NCBI RefSeq assembly: GCF_020524495.1
Contig: NZ_JAIVLB010000005.1
Location: 42,763 to 106,762 of the forward strand
Length of the DNA stretch: 64,000 bases
Origin: Bacillus stratosphericus
GTDB lineage: Bacteria > Bacillota > Bacilli > Bacillales > Bacillaceae
Reading direction: 5' to 3'
Position numbers and translations under genes: made by a program. Each line of letters starts with the position of its first letter. Position 1 is the stretch's first letter. The notes under the pieces were generated by a model that saw only the letters and a program-made list of their open reading frames with translations, had not been told where the DNA came from and made no database searches. Below, piece after piece: positions 31,665-41,950 of the stretch.

Positions 31665-33702
31665 ACAAGATGTATTACTGGAAATCGGCTTAGAAGAGAT
31701 GCCGGCTCGTTTCATGGCAGAGAGCACAAAGCAGCTTGGTGAGAAAGTAAAAGCTTGGTTTGAAATGCAAAATATTTCATTCGAAGACGTTGCCTTATTC
31801 AACTCACCAAGACGTCTTGCCGTGCTAGTCAAAAGTGTCGCAGAAAAACAAGAAGACATCAAAGAAGAAGCAAGAGGTCCAGCTAAAAAGATTGCTCAAG
31901 ACAATGAAGGCAATTGGACAATAGCGGCCGAAGGCTTTGCCCGAGGACAAGGTGCTTCAACAGATGATCTTTATTTCAAAGAGATCAAAGGTGTGGATTA
32001 TGTCCATGTCCAAAAGTTTCAAGAAGGAAAGCAAGTGAAGGACCTTCTCCTAGCACTAGGTGATATTGCCGCCTCATTAAGCTTTCCAAAGAACATGAGA
32101 TGGGGAAGTAAAGATTTACGCTATATCCGTCCGATTAAATGGATTGTTTGCTTATTTGGACATGAGATTGTTCCTGTTGAAATTGCAGGCGTGAAAAGCG
32201 GCCGTGAGACAAGAGGGCATCGTTTCCTAGGCATGACAGCTAGCATTGACTCACCTGGTTCTTATGAGCAAACATTACAAGACCAGTTTGTCATTGCTGA
32301 TTCAGATAAGAGAAAACAATGGATTACTGAACAGCTAAATGCCCTTTCTTCAGAAAAAGGTTGGGTCATTCCAGTTGATTCTGAGCTTTTAGAAGAAGTC
32401 AATAATCTAGTTGAATACCCCACAGTGCTGTTTGGTTCCTTTGAAGAAGAGTTTCTTGCATTGCCAGAAGAAGTATTGGTCACGACGATGAAAGAGCATC
32501 AGCGCTATTTCCCGGTAAAAAATGAGCAAGGGGAAATATTGCCACACTTTATTACGGTGAGAAACGGAAACAGTGAGGCGCTAGAAAATGTCGCAAGAGG
32601 AAATGAAAAAGTTCTTCGTGCACGTTTATCAGATGCTGCATTCTTCTATAAAGAAGACAGTAAACTAGTCATTGAAGACAATATTAAAAAACTTGATAAA
32701 GTTGTATTCCATGAGAAGCTTGGAACGATTGGTGACAAGCTGAAGAGAGTCACAGACATTGCGACCCGCTTAGCAGCGCATGTCGGTGCAGATGACGAAA
32801 CATCAAAACGTGTGGCAAGAGCAGCGAGCATTTCTAAGTTTGACCTTGTCACCCAAATGGTCTATGAATTCCCAGAATTACAGGGAATCATGGGTGAGAA
32901 ATATGCAAAAGCCCTTGGTGAACATGAAGAAGTGGCAAAGAGCATAAATGAGCATTATATGCCGCGTTTTGCTGGTGACGAGGCGCCTTCTACTCTTATT
33001 GGAGCGATTGTAGCAGTAGCGGACAAACTAGATTCTATTTGTTCCTTCTTCTCAATTGATGTCATTCCAACGGGTTCTCAAGATCCTTATGGACTAAGAA
33101 GACAAGCAAGTGGTATTGTCCAAATTCTTCTCGACCGTCATTGGAATATTTCATTTAAAGAGCTTTTAGCGCTTGCTCAAGTAGAGACAGAACATGAAGC
33201 TGCTCTCATTGAATTTTTGACGCAACGTTTAAAATATGTCCTTCAAGCAGAGCATATCCGCCATGATGTTGTTGATGCAGTCCTTGATGTTGAAAATATT
33301 GAGCCTTATGCAGTCGTAAAAAAAACAGCTGTTCTTGAAGAGAGCGTGAAACAAGAAAGCTTCAAAGAAACAGCTGAGGCATTAGGCCGCGTCATTTCAA
33401 TCAGTAAAAAAGGGGAAGATTTAGAAATTCAGCCTGCACTGTTTGAAAATGAACATGAGCAAACGCTATTTGAGGCGTATCAAAACGTAAAGAAAGCTGT
33501 AAAGGAACATGCGGCAGCAGGAAATTACAACTTAGCACTTGAGGCGTTAGATACGCTAAAAGCACCAATTGTTCATTATTTCGATCATACAATGGTTCAT
33601 GCGGATGATGAAAAACTGAAGCAAAATCGTTTGGCGCAAATGGTCAAACTAGCAAAAGTTATTCAATCATTTGCAAATATGCACAATTTAAATGTAAAAT
33701 AA
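31657..33702 (+). CDS. glyS: glycyl-tRNA synthetase beta subunit
   Basis: The 681-residue beta subunit binds tRNA-Gly and is required for charging. It begins [19 protein letters not shown] and contains the HD-like domain, and a C-terminal anticodon-binding (DALR-like) region ending in [16 protein letters not shown]. Start overlaps glyQ by eight bases with AAAAAGGAGG upstream. Regulated together with glyQ by the T-box. A terminator follows. Confidence 0.96.
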   Translation: MNKQDVLLEIGLEEMPARFMAESTKQLGEKVKAWFEMQNISFEDVALFNSPRRLAVLVKSVAEKQEDIKEEARGPAKKIAQDNEGNWTIAAEGFARGQGASTDDLYFKEIKGVDYVHVQKFQEGKQVKDLLLALGDIAASLSFPKNMRWGSKDLRYIRPIKWIVCLFGHEIVPVEIAGVKSGRETRGHRFLGMTASIDSPGSYEQTLQDQFVIADSDKRKQWITEQLNALSSEKGWVIPVDSELLEEVNNLVEYPTVLFGSFEEEFLALPEEVLVTTMKEHQRYFPVKNEQGEILPHFITVRNGNSEALENVARGNEKVLRARLSDAAFFYKEDSKLVIEDNIKKLDKVVFHEKLGTIGDKLKRVTDIATRLAAHVGADDETSKRVARAASISKFDLVTQMVYEFPELQGIMGEKYAKALGEHEEVAKSINEHYMPRFAGDEAPSTLIGAIVAVADKLDSICSFFSIDVIPTGSQDPYGLRRQASGIVQILLDRHWNISFKELLALAQVETEHEAALIEFLTQRLKYVLQAEHIRHDVVDAVLDVENIEPYAVVKKTAVLEESVKQESFKETAEALGRVISISKKGEDLEIQPALFENEHEQTLFEAYQNVKKAVKEHAAAGNYNLALEALDTLKAPIVHYFDHTMVHADDEKLKQNRLAQMVKLAKVIQSFANMHNLNVK

Positions 33703-33711
33703 ATTCCTAAG

Positions 33712-33746
33712 AACGGTTGCCTTTTCCAAAGGGCAATCGTTTTTTA
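33712..33746 (+). terminator. intrinsic terminator after glyS
   Basis: AACGGTTGCC/GGCAATCGTT stem (33712-33721 with 33732-33741, one G-T pair) followed by a T-run. Confidence 0.87.
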
Positions 33747-33802
33747 CTCATTTAATTCATAGATTTTGAGTGGATTTTTGTTTCATTCGGACAAAGATGC
33801 GC

Positions 33803-33808
33803 TATAAT
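33803..33808 (+). promoter_or_regulatory. probable -10 element of the ccpN promoter
   Basis: A perfect TATAAT lies 61 bases before the ccpN start; the -35 region is far from consensus (GTTTCA at 17 bases). It puts in-frame ATGs near 33809 too close to the transcription start to be used. Confidence 0.4.
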
Positions 33809-33868
33809 ATGATGAGTTATGAAAATGATATACATAAAGTAAAGGTTCGCTTTCTCTATTTAAAGGTG

Positions 33869-34507
33869 GTGAGTACAATCGAGTTAAATAAACGGCAAGA
33901 GCAGATTTTACAGATTGTCAAAGAGAATGGTCCGATTACTGGAGAGCATATCGCAGATCGGCTGAACTTAACAAGGGCTACCCTCAGACCGGATTTAGCC
34001 ATTTTAACGATGTCTGGCTTTTTAGAAGCAAGACCAAGGGTCGGCTACTTTTTCACAGGTAAAACAGGCACGCAGCTTCTGGCAGATAAGCTGAAAAAAC
34101 TTCAAGTGAAAGATTTCCAATCCATTCCTGTGGTGATACATGAGAATGTTTCAGTTTATGATGCGATTTGTACGATGTTTTTAGAGGATGTGGGCACATT
34201 ATTCGTTGTGGACGATCACTCTATTTTAACAGGCGTGTTATCAAGAAAAGACCTTCTTCGAGCAAGTATTGGAAAACAGGAGCTTCCATCTATACCTGTC
34301 CATATTATTATGACAAGAATGCCGAACATCACCGTTTGCCGCAAGGAAGATTTTATTATGGATGTGGCCAAGCACTTGATTGAAAAGCAAATAGACGCAC
34401 TTCCTGTCATAAAAGATACGGATAAAGGCTTTGAAGTTGTCGGTAGAATTACGAAAACAAACATGACGAAAATACTTGTTAGCTTATCGGAGAATGAAAT
34501 TATCTAA
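33869..34507 (+). CDS. ccpN: transcriptional repressor CcpN
   Basis: Represses gluconeogenic genes (gapB, pckA) when glycolytic carbon is present. From GTG 33869 the product has 212 residues: a helix-turn-helix domain ([37 protein letters not shown]) followed by two CBS domains, which bind adenine nucleotides. The start is odd: the AAAGGTGG ribosome binding site ends immediately before or inside this GTG, whereas an ATC codon three codons later is at the normal distance. Same place as B. subtilis yqzB, followed by yqfL. Confidence 0.93.
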   Translation: MSTIELNKRQEQILQIVKENGPITGEHIADRLNLTRATLRPDLAILTMSGFLEARPRVGYFFTGKTGTQLLADKLKKLQVKDFQSIPVVIHENVSVYDAICTMFLEDVGTLFVVDDHSILTGVLSRKDLLRASIGKQELPSIPVHIIMTRMPNITVCRKEDFIMDVAKHLIEKQIDALPVIKDTDKGFEVVGRITKTNMTKILVSLSENEII

Positions 34508-34532
34508 TTACAGAAGACTGCGAGGGGATGTT

Positions 34533-35354
34533 ATGAGTAATCGCGTAATTTTTGTTGTATCAGATTCAGTAGGAGAAACGGCAGAGCTCGTGGTCAAAGC
34601 GGCACTTAGCCAATTTGATGGGGGCTCATCAGACCATTCAAATATTAGAAGAATCCCATATGTAGAGGATATCGGTACGATTAAAGAAGTCATTTCATTG
34701 GCGAAAGCAGATAACGGGATCGTCTGCTTTACTCTTGTTGTGCCAGAAATGCGCCAATTTTTAATAGAAGAGGCAGAAGCAAATGGAGTCGTTTACTATG
34801 ACATTATCGGTCCACTCATTGATAAAATGGAGACCGCATATGGAAATGAAGCGAAACATGAGCCGGGGCGTGTACGTCAATTAGATGAAGACTATTTTAA
34901 AAAGGTAGAAGCCATTGAGTTCGCTGTGAAATATGATGATGGCAGAGACCCAAGAGGAATCCTAAAGGCTGATATTGTATTGATTGGTGTATCGCGCACG
35001 TCCAAGACACCCCTTTCTCAATATTTGGCGCATAAGCGGCTGAAGGTAGCGAACGTTCCGATTGTTCCTGAAGTAGATCCGCCAGAGGAGATATTTTCAG
35101 TTGACCCAATGAAATGCATTGGCCTGAAAATTAGTCCAGACAAACTAAATCACATTCGTAAAGAGCGTTTGAAATCTCTTGGTTTAAATGATCGAGCGAT
35201 TTATGCAAACATCGAGCGGATTAAAGAGGAACTAGAGTATTTTGAAAAAGTGGTTGACCGAATTAACTGTCAAGTTGTCGATGTATCGAATAAAGCAGTT
35301 GAGGAAACGGCAAATGTCATTCATCAAATGCTGACCAAAAGAGGTTCCGAATAA
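34533..35354 (+). CDS. yqfL: putative pyruvate phosphate dikinase/PEP synthase regulatory protein YqfL
   Basis: DUF299-family bifunctional kinase/pyrophosphorylase, the type that controls PEP synthase or pyruvate phosphate dikinase by ADP-dependent phosphorylation. ATG 34533 gives 273 residues starting [19 protein letters not shown]; the P-loop-like [17 protein letters not shown] segment and the GLKISPDKL motif are typical. GAGGGGATG is upstream. In B. subtilis YqfL is needed with CcpN for proper gluconeogenic control; the two are adjacent here too, 25 bases apart. Confidence 0.92.
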   Translation: MSNRVIFVVSDSVGETAELVVKAALSQFDGGSSDHSNIRRIPYVEDIGTIKEVISLAKADNGIVCFTLVVPEMRQFLIEEAEANGVVYYDIIGPLIDKMETAYGNEAKHEPGRVRQLDEDYFKKVEAIEFAVKYDDGRDPRGILKADIVLIGVSRTSKTPLSQYLAHKRLKVANVPIVPEVDPPEEIFSVDPMKCIGLKISPDKLNHIRKERLKSLGLNDRAIYANIERIKEELEYFEKVVDRINCQVVDVSNKAVEETANVIHQMLTKRGSE

Positions 35355-35382
35355 ACTCAGGATGCTCCTCCTGGGTTTTTCC
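35354..35382 (+). terminator. intrinsic terminator after yqfL
   Basis: CTCAGGA/TCCTGGG stem (35356-35362 and 35369-35375, one wobble pair) followed by five T residues. Confidence 0.8.
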
Positions 35383-35409
35383 TTTGGTGGGAAAGGGTAA
35401 ACAAAAACA

Positions 35410-35439
35410 ATGGCATGTTTGCTGTATTTGTATTATAAT
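35410..35439 (+). promoter_or_regulatory. possible sigma-A promoter of the yqxD-dnaG-sigA operon
   Basis: ATGGCA (35410-35415), 18-base spacer, TATAAT (35434-35439). The 230-base gap before yqxD is AT-rich and probably holds more than one promoter, as in the B. subtilis sigA operon. The exact start cannot be fixed from sequence. Confidence 0.45.
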
Positions 35440-35614
35440 AAAAAATTGTGATAAAATCATTTATTTTAGGTTTAAGTTAAGTCAAGAACGAATAAACTAA
35501 TATTGGCAGAAGTCAAGTGATTCTGAACATAACTTTTCGACAAAATGAGTTTTACTGTTGATTGCTTTATGGGGGAAAAGTATGGTCTTTTTGCTTCTCT
35601 AAAGCAGGAATAAG

Positions 35615-36115
35615 GTGGAGGGATGGAGAATTAGTCACCTGAATGAACGTAAAAAAGACAGGACGATTTATGTCGATGCAGATGCTTGTCCTGTAAAAGA
35701 CGAAATCCTTTCTGTCGCATCTCAATTTCAAGTACCTGTGACTTTCATTGCTTCATATGAGCATTTTCAAACCAAAAGATCACCACTTGAAGATTGGCGG
35801 TTTGTTGATACACATAAGGAAGCAGCGGATTTAGTCATTGCTAACTCAGCTGTCGCACTCGATATTGTCGTCACCCAAGATATTGGTCTTGCCTCCTTAC
35901 TGCTTCCAAGACATGTCATTGTTTTGTCTGAAAGAGGACGAATGTACACAAACGAAACAATTGATTTTCATTTGGAACGCAGGCATGTTTCCAGTAAACA
36001 ACGTAGAAAAGGTGTATACGGAAAAGGTCCCAAAAAGCTTTTAGAAGAGGATAAAAAGCGATTTATTGCCCAACTGCAAAAAATCCTGTCGAATCATGAA
36101 GGATTTTCGAATTAA
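35615..36115 (+). CDS. yqxD: YqxD, UPF0178 (DUF188) family protein
   Basis: 166-residue protein of the UPF0178 / YaiI family. Conserved segments are [51 protein letters not shown] and [13 protein letters not shown]. The fold is related to PIN-like nucleases in structure-based reasoning, but no activity is established. Start at GTG 35615 uses AGGAA upstream; the AAGGTGGAGGG around it could also serve a later start, so the N-terminus is uncertain by about eight residues. First gene of the macromolecular synthesis operon in Bacillus. Confidence 0.88.
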   Translation: MEGWRISHLNERKKDRTIYVDADACPVKDEILSVASQFQVPVTFIASYEHFQTKRSPLEDWRFVDTHKEAADLVIANSAVALDIVVTQDIGLASLLLPRHVIVLSERGRMYTNETIDFHLERRHVSSKQRRKGVYGKGPKKLLEEDKKRFIAQLQKILSNHEGFSN

Positions 36116-36148
36116 AAGGCGAATAATGTACGACGGAGTGTTATTAGG

Positions 36149-37978
36149 ATGAGCAAACGTATACCAGATGAACTTTTGGAGCAGATCCAAAAAAACGCAG
36201 ACATTGTCGAAGTGATTGGAGAATATGTACAGCTTAGAAAGCAAGGTCGGAATTACTTCGGTCTTTGTCCATTCCATGGTGAAAATACTCCTTCATTCTC
36301 TGTTTCAGCAGATAAGCAAATTTTCCATTGTTTTGGCTGTGGTGCTGGAGGTAATGTGTTTTCGTTCCTCAGACAAATGGAAGGCTACTCATTCATTGAA
36401 GCCGTTTCACATGTTGCTGATAAGTACCATATTGATTTGCCTGATCATGTAGCGAATGCTCAGATCAGTTCCTCTCAGCAAGAGGATACAGCAGATCATC
36501 AAATGATTGACGCCAATGAGCTTCTTAAGAAATTTTACCACCATTTGCTGGTAAATACAAAGGAAGGTCAAAACGCACTCGATTATTTACGGTCCAGGGG
36601 CTTTATTGATGAAACAATTGCCAAGTTTGAGATCGGGTATGCTCTTGACTCCTGGGATTTCATGACCAAGTTTTTAGAAAAACGAGGGTTTGATCCAGTG
36701 ATGATGGAGAAGGCTGGTCTTTTGATTCAACGTGAAAACGGCACAGGCTTTTTTGACCGCTTTAGAGATCGTGTGATGTTTCCCATTCATGATCATCACG
36801 GAACGGTTGTCGCTTTTTCCGGAAGATCGCTTGGTGATCAGCAGCCTAAGTATATGAATAGTCCTGAAACGCCACTTTTTCATAAAAGTAAGTTGCTTTA
36901 TCACTTTCATGATGCGCGTATGCATATTAGAAAGCGCGAGCGGGCTGTCCTTTTCGAAGGATTTGCTGACGTCATCTCGGCTGTCACATCTGGTGTTGGC
37001 GAAAGTGTTGCAACAATGGGTACGTCTTTAACAGAAGAGCACGTCAAACTTCTCAGGCGGAATGTAGAAGAGATCATCCTATGCTATGACTCTGACACGG
37101 CCGGGTATGAAGCGACTATGAAAGCGTCAGATTTGCTTGAAAAAAGAGGATGTAAAGTTCGCATTGCCATGGTGCCAGATGGACTCGATCCAGATGATTA
37201 CATTCGTAAATATGGCGGCGAGAAATTTAGGAATGACATCATAGATGCAAGCGTGACATTAATGACATTTAAGATGAATTTTTTCCGTAGAGGGAAGAAT
37301 TTATCAGATGAAGGAGACCGACTTGCTTATATGAAGCAAGTTCTCCGAGAAATCAGCCGGTTAAACGGCTCCTTGGAACAAGAGATTTACATGAAACAGC
37401 TTGCTGGAGAGTTCTCTATCTCACTTGACTCATTAAAGGAACAATTGGAGCTGTTTGAAAAAAAGCAGCGGCAAGAAACCAAAAGCTCGCAAGAAAAAAA
37501 TGGGCTTGATAAGAGGCGTGCACATCTTTCAACACAGGTAAGAAGAAAGCGTCTAAGGCCGGCATATGAAAATGCAGAGCGAATGCTGCTTGCTCATATG
37601 TTAAAAAGCGATGACGTGATCAGTAAAGTACTTGACAGAGTCGGGATTGAATTTAATATAGATTCACACAGGGCGCTGGCAACGTACATTTATGCATTGC
37701 ATGAAGAAGGTAAAGAACCGGCTCCGCAGCATCTGATGAATCGTTTTGAAGATGATTTCATGAATCAGCTTTTGACGGATATATTAATGATTCAAGTTGG
37801 AGACGAGCTAAGTGAAGCTGAATTAAGTGATTATGTAAAAAAAGTGTTGAATCATCGGAATTTGTCAATGATAAAGGAAAAAGAACTGGAACGTGCAGAG
37901 GCGGAGAGGCAAAAAGATTTCTTCAAAGCGGCAACACTTGCAAAAGAAATTATTCAATTGAACCGTTCGCTGAAGTAA
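36149..37978 (+). CDS. dnaG: DNA primase DnaG
   Basis: Synthesises RNA primers for replication with the DnaC-type helicase. The 609 residues contain an N-terminal CHC2 zinc finger ([13 protein letters not shown] ... [13 protein letters not shown] near 40-65), the TOPRIM catalytic core ([11 protein letters not shown] and the metal-binding [12 protein letters not shown]) and a C-terminal helicase-interaction domain from about residue 450. CGGAGTG precedes the ATG. It is co-transcribed with sigA; the 202-base gap to sigA has no terminator. Confidence 0.97.
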   Translation: MSKRIPDELLEQIQKNADIVEVIGEYVQLRKQGRNYFGLCPFHGENTPSFSVSADKQIFHCFGCGAGGNVFSFLRQMEGYSFIEAVSHVADKYHIDLPDHVANAQISSSQQEDTADHQMIDANELLKKFYHHLLVNTKEGQNALDYLRSRGFIDETIAKFEIGYALDSWDFMTKFLEKRGFDPVMMEKAGLLIQRENGTGFFDRFRDRVMFPIHDHHGTVVAFSGRSLGDQQPKYMNSPETPLFHKSKLLYHFHDARMHIRKRERAVLFEGFADVISAVTSGVGESVATMGTSLTEEHVKLLRRNVEEIILCYDSDTAGYEATMKASDLLEKRGCKVRIAMVPDGLDPDDYIRKYGGEKFRNDIIDASVTLMTFKMNFFRRGKNLSDEGDRLAYMKQVLREISRLNGSLEQEIYMKQLAGEFSISLDSLKEQLELFEKKQRQETKSSQEKNGLDKRRAHLSTQVRRKRLRPAYENAERMLLAHMLKSDDVISKVLDRVGIEFNIDSHRALATYIYALHEEGKEPAPQHLMNRFEDDFMNQLLTDILMIQVGDELSEAELSDYVKKVLNHRNLSMIKEKELERAEAERQKDFFKAATLAKEIIQLNRSLK

Positions 37979-38180
37979 TACGTCAAATATTTATGACAAG
38001 ACTTACGGCTGGCAATGAATCCTTTTGGGGAGGAGCAAAAGACCGCAAGCATCTTGCTTTCATCATTATTTATTTTATTCTTATTTGCTTATCCTGTTTG
38101 ATAGAGAGAGAAAAGCAGAGCGGAAGCAAATCGCAAGTTACTTTAGAATTCGTTGCAAGCTTTGGAAGGAGGGATCCATA

Positions 38181-39302
38181 ATGGCTGATAAACAAGCCCA
38201 CGAAACCGAAACTGAATTAACCTTTGAACAGGTGAGGGATAAACTCACTGAAACCGGTAAAAAACGGGGCGTTTTAACATACGAAGAAATTGCAGAGCGT
38301 ATGTCTAGCTTTGAAATTGAATCAGACCAAATGGATGAATACTATGAATACTTAGGTGAACAGGGTGTAGAGCTCATTAGTGAAAACGAAGAGACAGAAG
38401 ACCCAAATGTTCAGCAGTTGGCTAAAGCAGAAGAGGAATTTGACCTGAATGATTTAAGCGTACCACCAGGTGTCAAAATTAATGATCCTGTTCGTATGTA
38501 CTTAAAAGAAATCGGACGCGTCAATTTGTTATCTGCTAAAGAAGAAATTACGTATGCTCAAAAAATCGAAGAAGGCGATGAGGAATCAAAAAGAAGATTA
38601 GCGGAAGCGAACCTTCGTCTCGTTGTCAGCATTGCGAAACGCTACGTCGGTCGTGGTATGCTGTTCCTTGACTTGATTCAAGAAGGAAACATGGGTCTCA
38701 TGAAGGCAGTTGAGAAGTTTGATTATCGAAAAGGATACAAATTCTCAACATATGCGACTTGGTGGATTAGACAGGCGATCACGCGAGCCATTGCCGATCA
38801 GGCGAGAACGATCCGGATTCCAGTGCATATGGTGGAAACAATTAATAAATTGATTCGTGTTCAAAGACAGCTTCTGCAAGATTTAGGCAGAGAACCAACG
38901 CCAGAAGAAATTGCTGAAGATATGGATTTAACACCAGAAAAGGTAAGAGAAATTCTTAAAATTGCACAAGAGCCTGTATCTTTAGAAACACCTATTGGTG
39001 AAGAAGATGACTCGCATCTTGGTGATTTTATTGAAGATCAAGAGGCGACATCTCCATCTGACCATGCTGCATATGAATTGTTAAAAGAGCAGCTTGAAGA
39101 TGTATTAGACACGCTAACGGATCGTGAAGAAAATGTGCTGAGACTACGTTTCGGACTAGATGACGGAAGAACACGCACGTTAGAAGAGGTTGGAAAGGTG
39201 TTTGGCGTAACAAGAGAGCGTATCCGCCAAATTGAAGCGAAAGCTCTTCGGAAATTAAGACATCCTAGCAGAAGTAAACGTTTAAAAGACTTCTTAGAAT
39301 AG
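38181..39302 (+). CDS. sigA: RNA polymerase principal sigma factor SigA (RpoD)
   Basis: Housekeeping sigma factor, 373 residues from ATG 38181 with AAGGAGGG upstream. Region 1.2 onward: [16 protein letters not shown]; region 2 has [16 protein letters not shown] and the -10-recognising [15 protein letters not shown]; region 3 follows; region 4 ends in [20 protein letters not shown], binding -35 boxes. The acidic N-terminus is short compared with E. coli RpoD, as usual in Firmicutes. A longer frame starting at 38025 covers the leader only. Confidence 0.98.
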   Translation: MADKQAHETETELTFEQVRDKLTETGKKRGVLTYEEIAERMSSFEIESDQMDEYYEYLGEQGVELISENEETEDPNVQQLAKAEEEFDLNDLSVPPGVKINDPVRMYLKEIGRVNLLSAKEEITYAQKIEEGDEESKRRLAEANLRLVVSIAKRYVGRGMLFLDLIQEGNMGLMKAVEKFDYRKGYKFSTYATWWIRQAITRAIADQARTIRIPVHMVETINKLIRVQRQLLQDLGREPTPEEIAEDMDLTPEKVREILKIAQEPVSLETPIGEEDDSHLGDFIEDQEATSPSDHAAYELLKEQLEDVLDTLTDREENVLRLRFGLDDGRTRTLEEVGKVFGVTRERIRQIEAKALRKLRHPSRSKRLKDFLE

Positions 39303-39307
39303 AAACC

Positions 39308-39340
39308 GGACGGATCTTGAAAGAGATCCGTTCTTTCTTC
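39308..39340 (+). terminator. intrinsic terminator after sigA
   Basis: ACGGATCT/AGATCCGT stem (39310-39317 and 39324-39331) with TCTTTCTTC tail. It ends the primase-sigma operon. Confidence 0.82.
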
Positions 39341-39346
39341 ATCAAA

Positions 39347-39361
39347 ATGAAAACGCTTTTT
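39347..39361 (+). promoter_or_regulatory. possible cre site (CcpA operator)
   Basis: ATGAAAACGCTTTTT fits the catabolite-responsive element WTGNAANCGNWNNCW at all but one fixed position. It is between sigA and cccA, far (about 175 bases) from the probable cccA -10, so a link to catabolite control of cccA is tentative. Confidence 0.4.
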
Positions 39362-39521
39362 TCAATCTGATTATATTTTACTGAATAACAAATGAATTTG
39401 CAACGTTCTTAGAGAAAATATGTAAAAAAAATACATCAAAATGTGCTGAAGGCTTCATTTCTCATCTTGATTCATTTTTGTCTAATCTGTGAACTTGACC
39501 AAAATTTTGTATCATAATTCG

Positions 39522-39549
39522 TTTACTTTCTGTAAAATTAAAGTAGAAT
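39522..39549 (+). promoter_or_regulatory. probable promoter of cccA
   Basis: TTTACT (39522-39527), 16-base spacer, TAGAAT (39544-39549), 55 bases before the cccA start. The rest of the 260-base gap from 39341 is AT-rich, with no gene that I can support. Confidence 0.5.
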
Positions 39550-39603
39550 TAGAATTGTTTGCATAGTCTCAAAGGGGTTTTCACAAAGGGGAGGATGAAA
39601 GAA

Positions 39604-39963
39604 ATGAAACGGAATCCACTTATACCATTCTTATTGATTGCCATTTTAGGAATTGGACTCACTTTTTTCTTATCACTGAAGGGACTGAAAGATGAAGAGA
39701 AAATTGCCTCTGGGGGTGAAGAGCAAAAACAAGAAGAGACAGCAAATGCGACGCCGGAAGAATTGTATAAGCAGAACTGTCTGAGCTGTCATGGGGAAAA
39801 CTATGAAGGTGGCGCAGGTCCTGCATTAAAAGGTGTTGGCGATAAGCTTGAAGTGGCAGACATCAAGAAGAAAATCCAAGAAGGTGGAAACGGGATGCCA
39901 GGCGGGTTGATTCCGAATGAAAAGTTAGATGAAATGGCGGAATGGGTATCCAACATTAAATAA
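39604..39963 (+). CDS. cccA: membrane-anchored cytochrome c-550
   Basis: Small c-type cytochrome of the respiratory chain, 119 residues from ATG 39604, preceded by GGGGAGG nine bases upstream. An uncleaved N-terminal membrane anchor (about 5-27, LIPFLLIAILGIGLTFFLSL) is followed by a Glu/Ala linker and a heme domain with CLSCH (C59, C62, H63) and a probable axial methionine in GNGMPGG (M98). An in-frame ATG three codons earlier touches the ribosome binding site. It is monocistronic with its own terminator. Confidence 0.95.
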   Translation: MKRNPLIPFLLIAILGIGLTFFLSLKGLKDEEKIASGGEEQKQEETANATPEELYKQNCLSCHGENYEGGAGPALKGVGDKLEVADIKKKIQEGGNGMPGGLIPNEKLDEMAEWVSNIK

Positions 39964-39971
39964 TGTTACGC

Positions 39972-40003
39972 AAAAAGCTCTTTTTTAAGGAAGAGCTTTT
40001 TTC
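39972..40003 (+). terminator. intrinsic terminator after cccA
   Basis: AAAAAGCTCTT/AAGAGCTTTTT stem (39972-39982 and 39991-40001) ending in T residues. Confidence 0.88.
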
Positions 40004-40005
40004 AT

Positions 40006-40034
40006 TTGAAAACGGCTTTTAAAAAGTCCATAAT
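40006..40034 (+). promoter_or_regulatory. sigma-A promoter of trmK-yqfO
   Basis: TTGAAA (40006-40011), 17-base spacer, CATAAT (40029-40034), directly after the cccA terminator and 49 bases before the trmK ATG. Confidence 0.68.
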
Positions 40035-40082
40035 TTATATAAGATAGACAAGTATAAACATTAAAGAAAAGTAGTGATACAT

Positions 40083-40799
40083 ATGAATGAAATGAATTTA
40101 TCAAAGCGATTGAAAAGAGTTGCAGACTTTTTACCAAAGGAGGCTGTCTTTGCTGATATTGGCTCAGATCATGCCTATTTGCCATGCTATGCGATTTTAT
40201 ATCAAAAAGCAGTGAAAGCCATTGCTGGTGAAGTTACTGATGGACCGCTTCAATCTGCCAAGCAGCAAGTACATAGACTTGAATTAGATGCACAGATCTC
40301 GGTGAGAAAAGGAAATGGCCTTGAAGTCATTGAACAAGGTGAGGTGAGTGCTGTAACGATTGCAGGTATGGGTGGTGCACTCATCGCAAGCATTCTAAAC
40401 GAAGGCAAGCATAAGCTTGCAGGCCATGAACGGCTCATTCTTCAGCCGAATATCCATGCTTACCATATTCGTTTATGGCTGTATCAAGAAGGGTATGAAC
40501 TGATGGATGAAGTCATTTTAGAAGAGGATGGAAAAATATACGAAATCATCATTGCGGAAAAAGGCGATCAAGATAAACCCTATGAAGGCATGTCAGTTGA
40601 AGCAGGAATGCTCGTTGGTCCGTTTCTTGCCAAGGAGCAAAATCACGTTTTCCTGCGCAAGTGGATGCAAGAGCTTCAGCATATGGAGAATATAAAAGGT
40701 CAAATACAAAAGGCAGCTCCGACAGAAGAGAACAAAGAACGCCTGAAAGAGCTAAATGCGAAAATAAACATTCTAAAGGAGGTTTTGACTGTTGGCTAA
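40083..40799 (+). CDS. trmK: tRNA (adenine-22-N1)-methyltransferase TrmK
   Basis: Rossmann-fold methyltransferase forming m1A22 in tRNA, 238 residues from ATG 40083. SAM-binding segment: VFADIGSDHAYLPCY with a following AGEVTDGPLQSA; the catalytic-site region is TIAGMGGALIA and RLILQPNIHA. The C-terminus is a coiled coil. The ribosome binding site is weak. An in-frame GTG three codons upstream is possible. Its last eight bases overlap yqfO. Confidence 0.94.
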   Translation: MNEMNLSKRLKRVADFLPKEAVFADIGSDHAYLPCYAILYQKAVKAIAGEVTDGPLQSAKQQVHRLELDAQISVRKGNGLEVIEQGEVSAVTIAGMGGALIASILNEGKHKLAGHERLILQPNIHAYHIRLWLYQEGYELMDEVILEEDGKIYEIIIAEKGDQDKPYEGMSVEAGMLVGPFLAKEQNHVFLRKWMQELQHMENIKGQIQKAAPTEENKERLKELNAKINILKEVLTVG

Positions 40800-41913
40800 A
40801 ACAGTAAATGGGCAGGAAATCATCCAATTGTTTGAACAATTTTCACCAAAGGCATATGCCATGGAAGGTGATAAAATCGGGCTCCAGATTGGTACATTAA
40901 ATAAACGTGTCACCAATGTCATGATCACCTTGGATGTGTTAGAGAATGTGGTAGATGAAGCCATTGAGAGGAATGTCGACCTTATCATCGCCCACCATCC
41001 GCCGATTTTCCGTCCATTAAAGCATGTAGCGACAGATCAACCGGCTGGACGTATCATTGAGAAATGCATCAAACATGATATTGCGGTATATGTGGCACAT
41101 ACAAATTTAGACGTAGCTGATGGAGGAGTCAATGACTTGCTTGCTGAAGATTTAGAGCTCAAAAAAACAAGTGTGTTAGTTCCGACATATGAAGAACAGA
41201 TAAAGCAGCTTGTCCTGTATGTTCCAGAGGAATTTGAAGAGGCCATCAGAACGGCTTTAGGAAATGCGGGAGCTGGACATATTGGTAACTACAGTCATTG
41301 TGCTTTTTCAAGTGAAGGGACAGGCAGCTTTCTGCCATCAGATGATGCAACACCATTTATTGGTGAAACGGGTAAGCTAGAATTTGTGAAAGAAATGCGA
41401 ATCGAAACCATTTTTCCAGCAAGTATTGAAAAACTAGTGATTGATGAAATGATCAAAGCACATCCTTATGAAGAAGTTGCCTACAGTGTACATACGACGG
41501 ATCTTCCTCCTATTCAAAAAGGTCTCGGCCGTATTGGAGAGTTAAGAGAGCCAATGACACTTGGAGACTTTACGCAATTTGTGAAAACAAAGCTAGGTGT
41601 GAATGGTGCTCGTTTTGTAGGAGATAAGGAAGCGGTTGTGAAAAAAGTAGCTGTGCTTGGTGGAGACGGAAATAAATACATCCATCAAGCGAAAAGAATG
41701 GGTGCTGATGTGTATGTGACAGGAGATCTCTATTTCCATGTCGCTCACGATGCGATGATGCTCGGACTGAATGTAGTGGACCCAGGTCATTATGCTGAAA
41801 AGATCATGAAAGATGGCGTGAAATCGAAGCTTGAGTCGCTATGTACAGATAAAAAATATGATGTACAGCTCTTTGTTTCAGAATCAAATACAAACCCATT
41901 TCAATTTTTGTAA
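40792..41913 (+). CDS. yqfO: YqfO, Nif3-like dinuclear metal center protein
   Basis: NIF3/DUF34 family protein of 373 residues with an internal inserted domain (about 130-230) resembling the PII/CutA fold, as in B. cereus YqfO. Metal ligands include the HH pair in IIAHHPPIF (near 65-70), VAHTNLD near 100 and the C-terminal GDLYFHVAHDAM and DPGHYAEK histidines. TTG start with AAAGGAGG nine bases upstream, inside trmK. Possible roles (GTP cyclohydrolase-like or metal chaperone) are unproven. Followed by a bidirectional terminator. Confidence 0.92.
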   Translation: MAKTVNGQEIIQLFEQFSPKAYAMEGDKIGLQIGTLNKRVTNVMITLDVLENVVDEAIERNVDLIIAHHPPIFRPLKHVATDQPAGRIIEKCIKHDIAVYVAHTNLDVADGGVNDLLAEDLELKKTSVLVPTYEEQIKQLVLYVPEEFEEAIRTALGNAGAGHIGNYSHCAFSSEGTGSFLPSDDATPFIGETGKLEFVKEMRIETIFPASIEKLVIDEMIKAHPYEEVAYSVHTTDLPPIQKGLGRIGELREPMTLGDFTQFVKTKLGVNGARFVGDKEAVVKKVAVLGGDGNKYIHQAKRMGADVYVTGDLYFHVAHDAMMLGLNVVDPGHYAEKIMKDGVKSKLESLCTDKKYDVQLFVSESNTNPFQFL

Positions 41914-41914
41914 A

Positions 41915-41950
41915 CAAAAACGTCAGAGCACAGTAGCTCTGACGTTTTCT
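41915..41950. terminator. bidirectional terminator between yqfO and ispH
   Basis: AAAACGTCAGAGC/GCTCTGACGTTTT perfect stem (41917-41929 and 41936-41948) with A- and T-rich flanks, serving the two convergent genes. Confidence 0.9.

Noticed and set aside
38025..38180. Extended in-frame reading upstream of sigA
   Set aside because: The 52 extra codons cover the leader and do not resemble any sigma factor; AAGGAGGG fixes the start at 38181.
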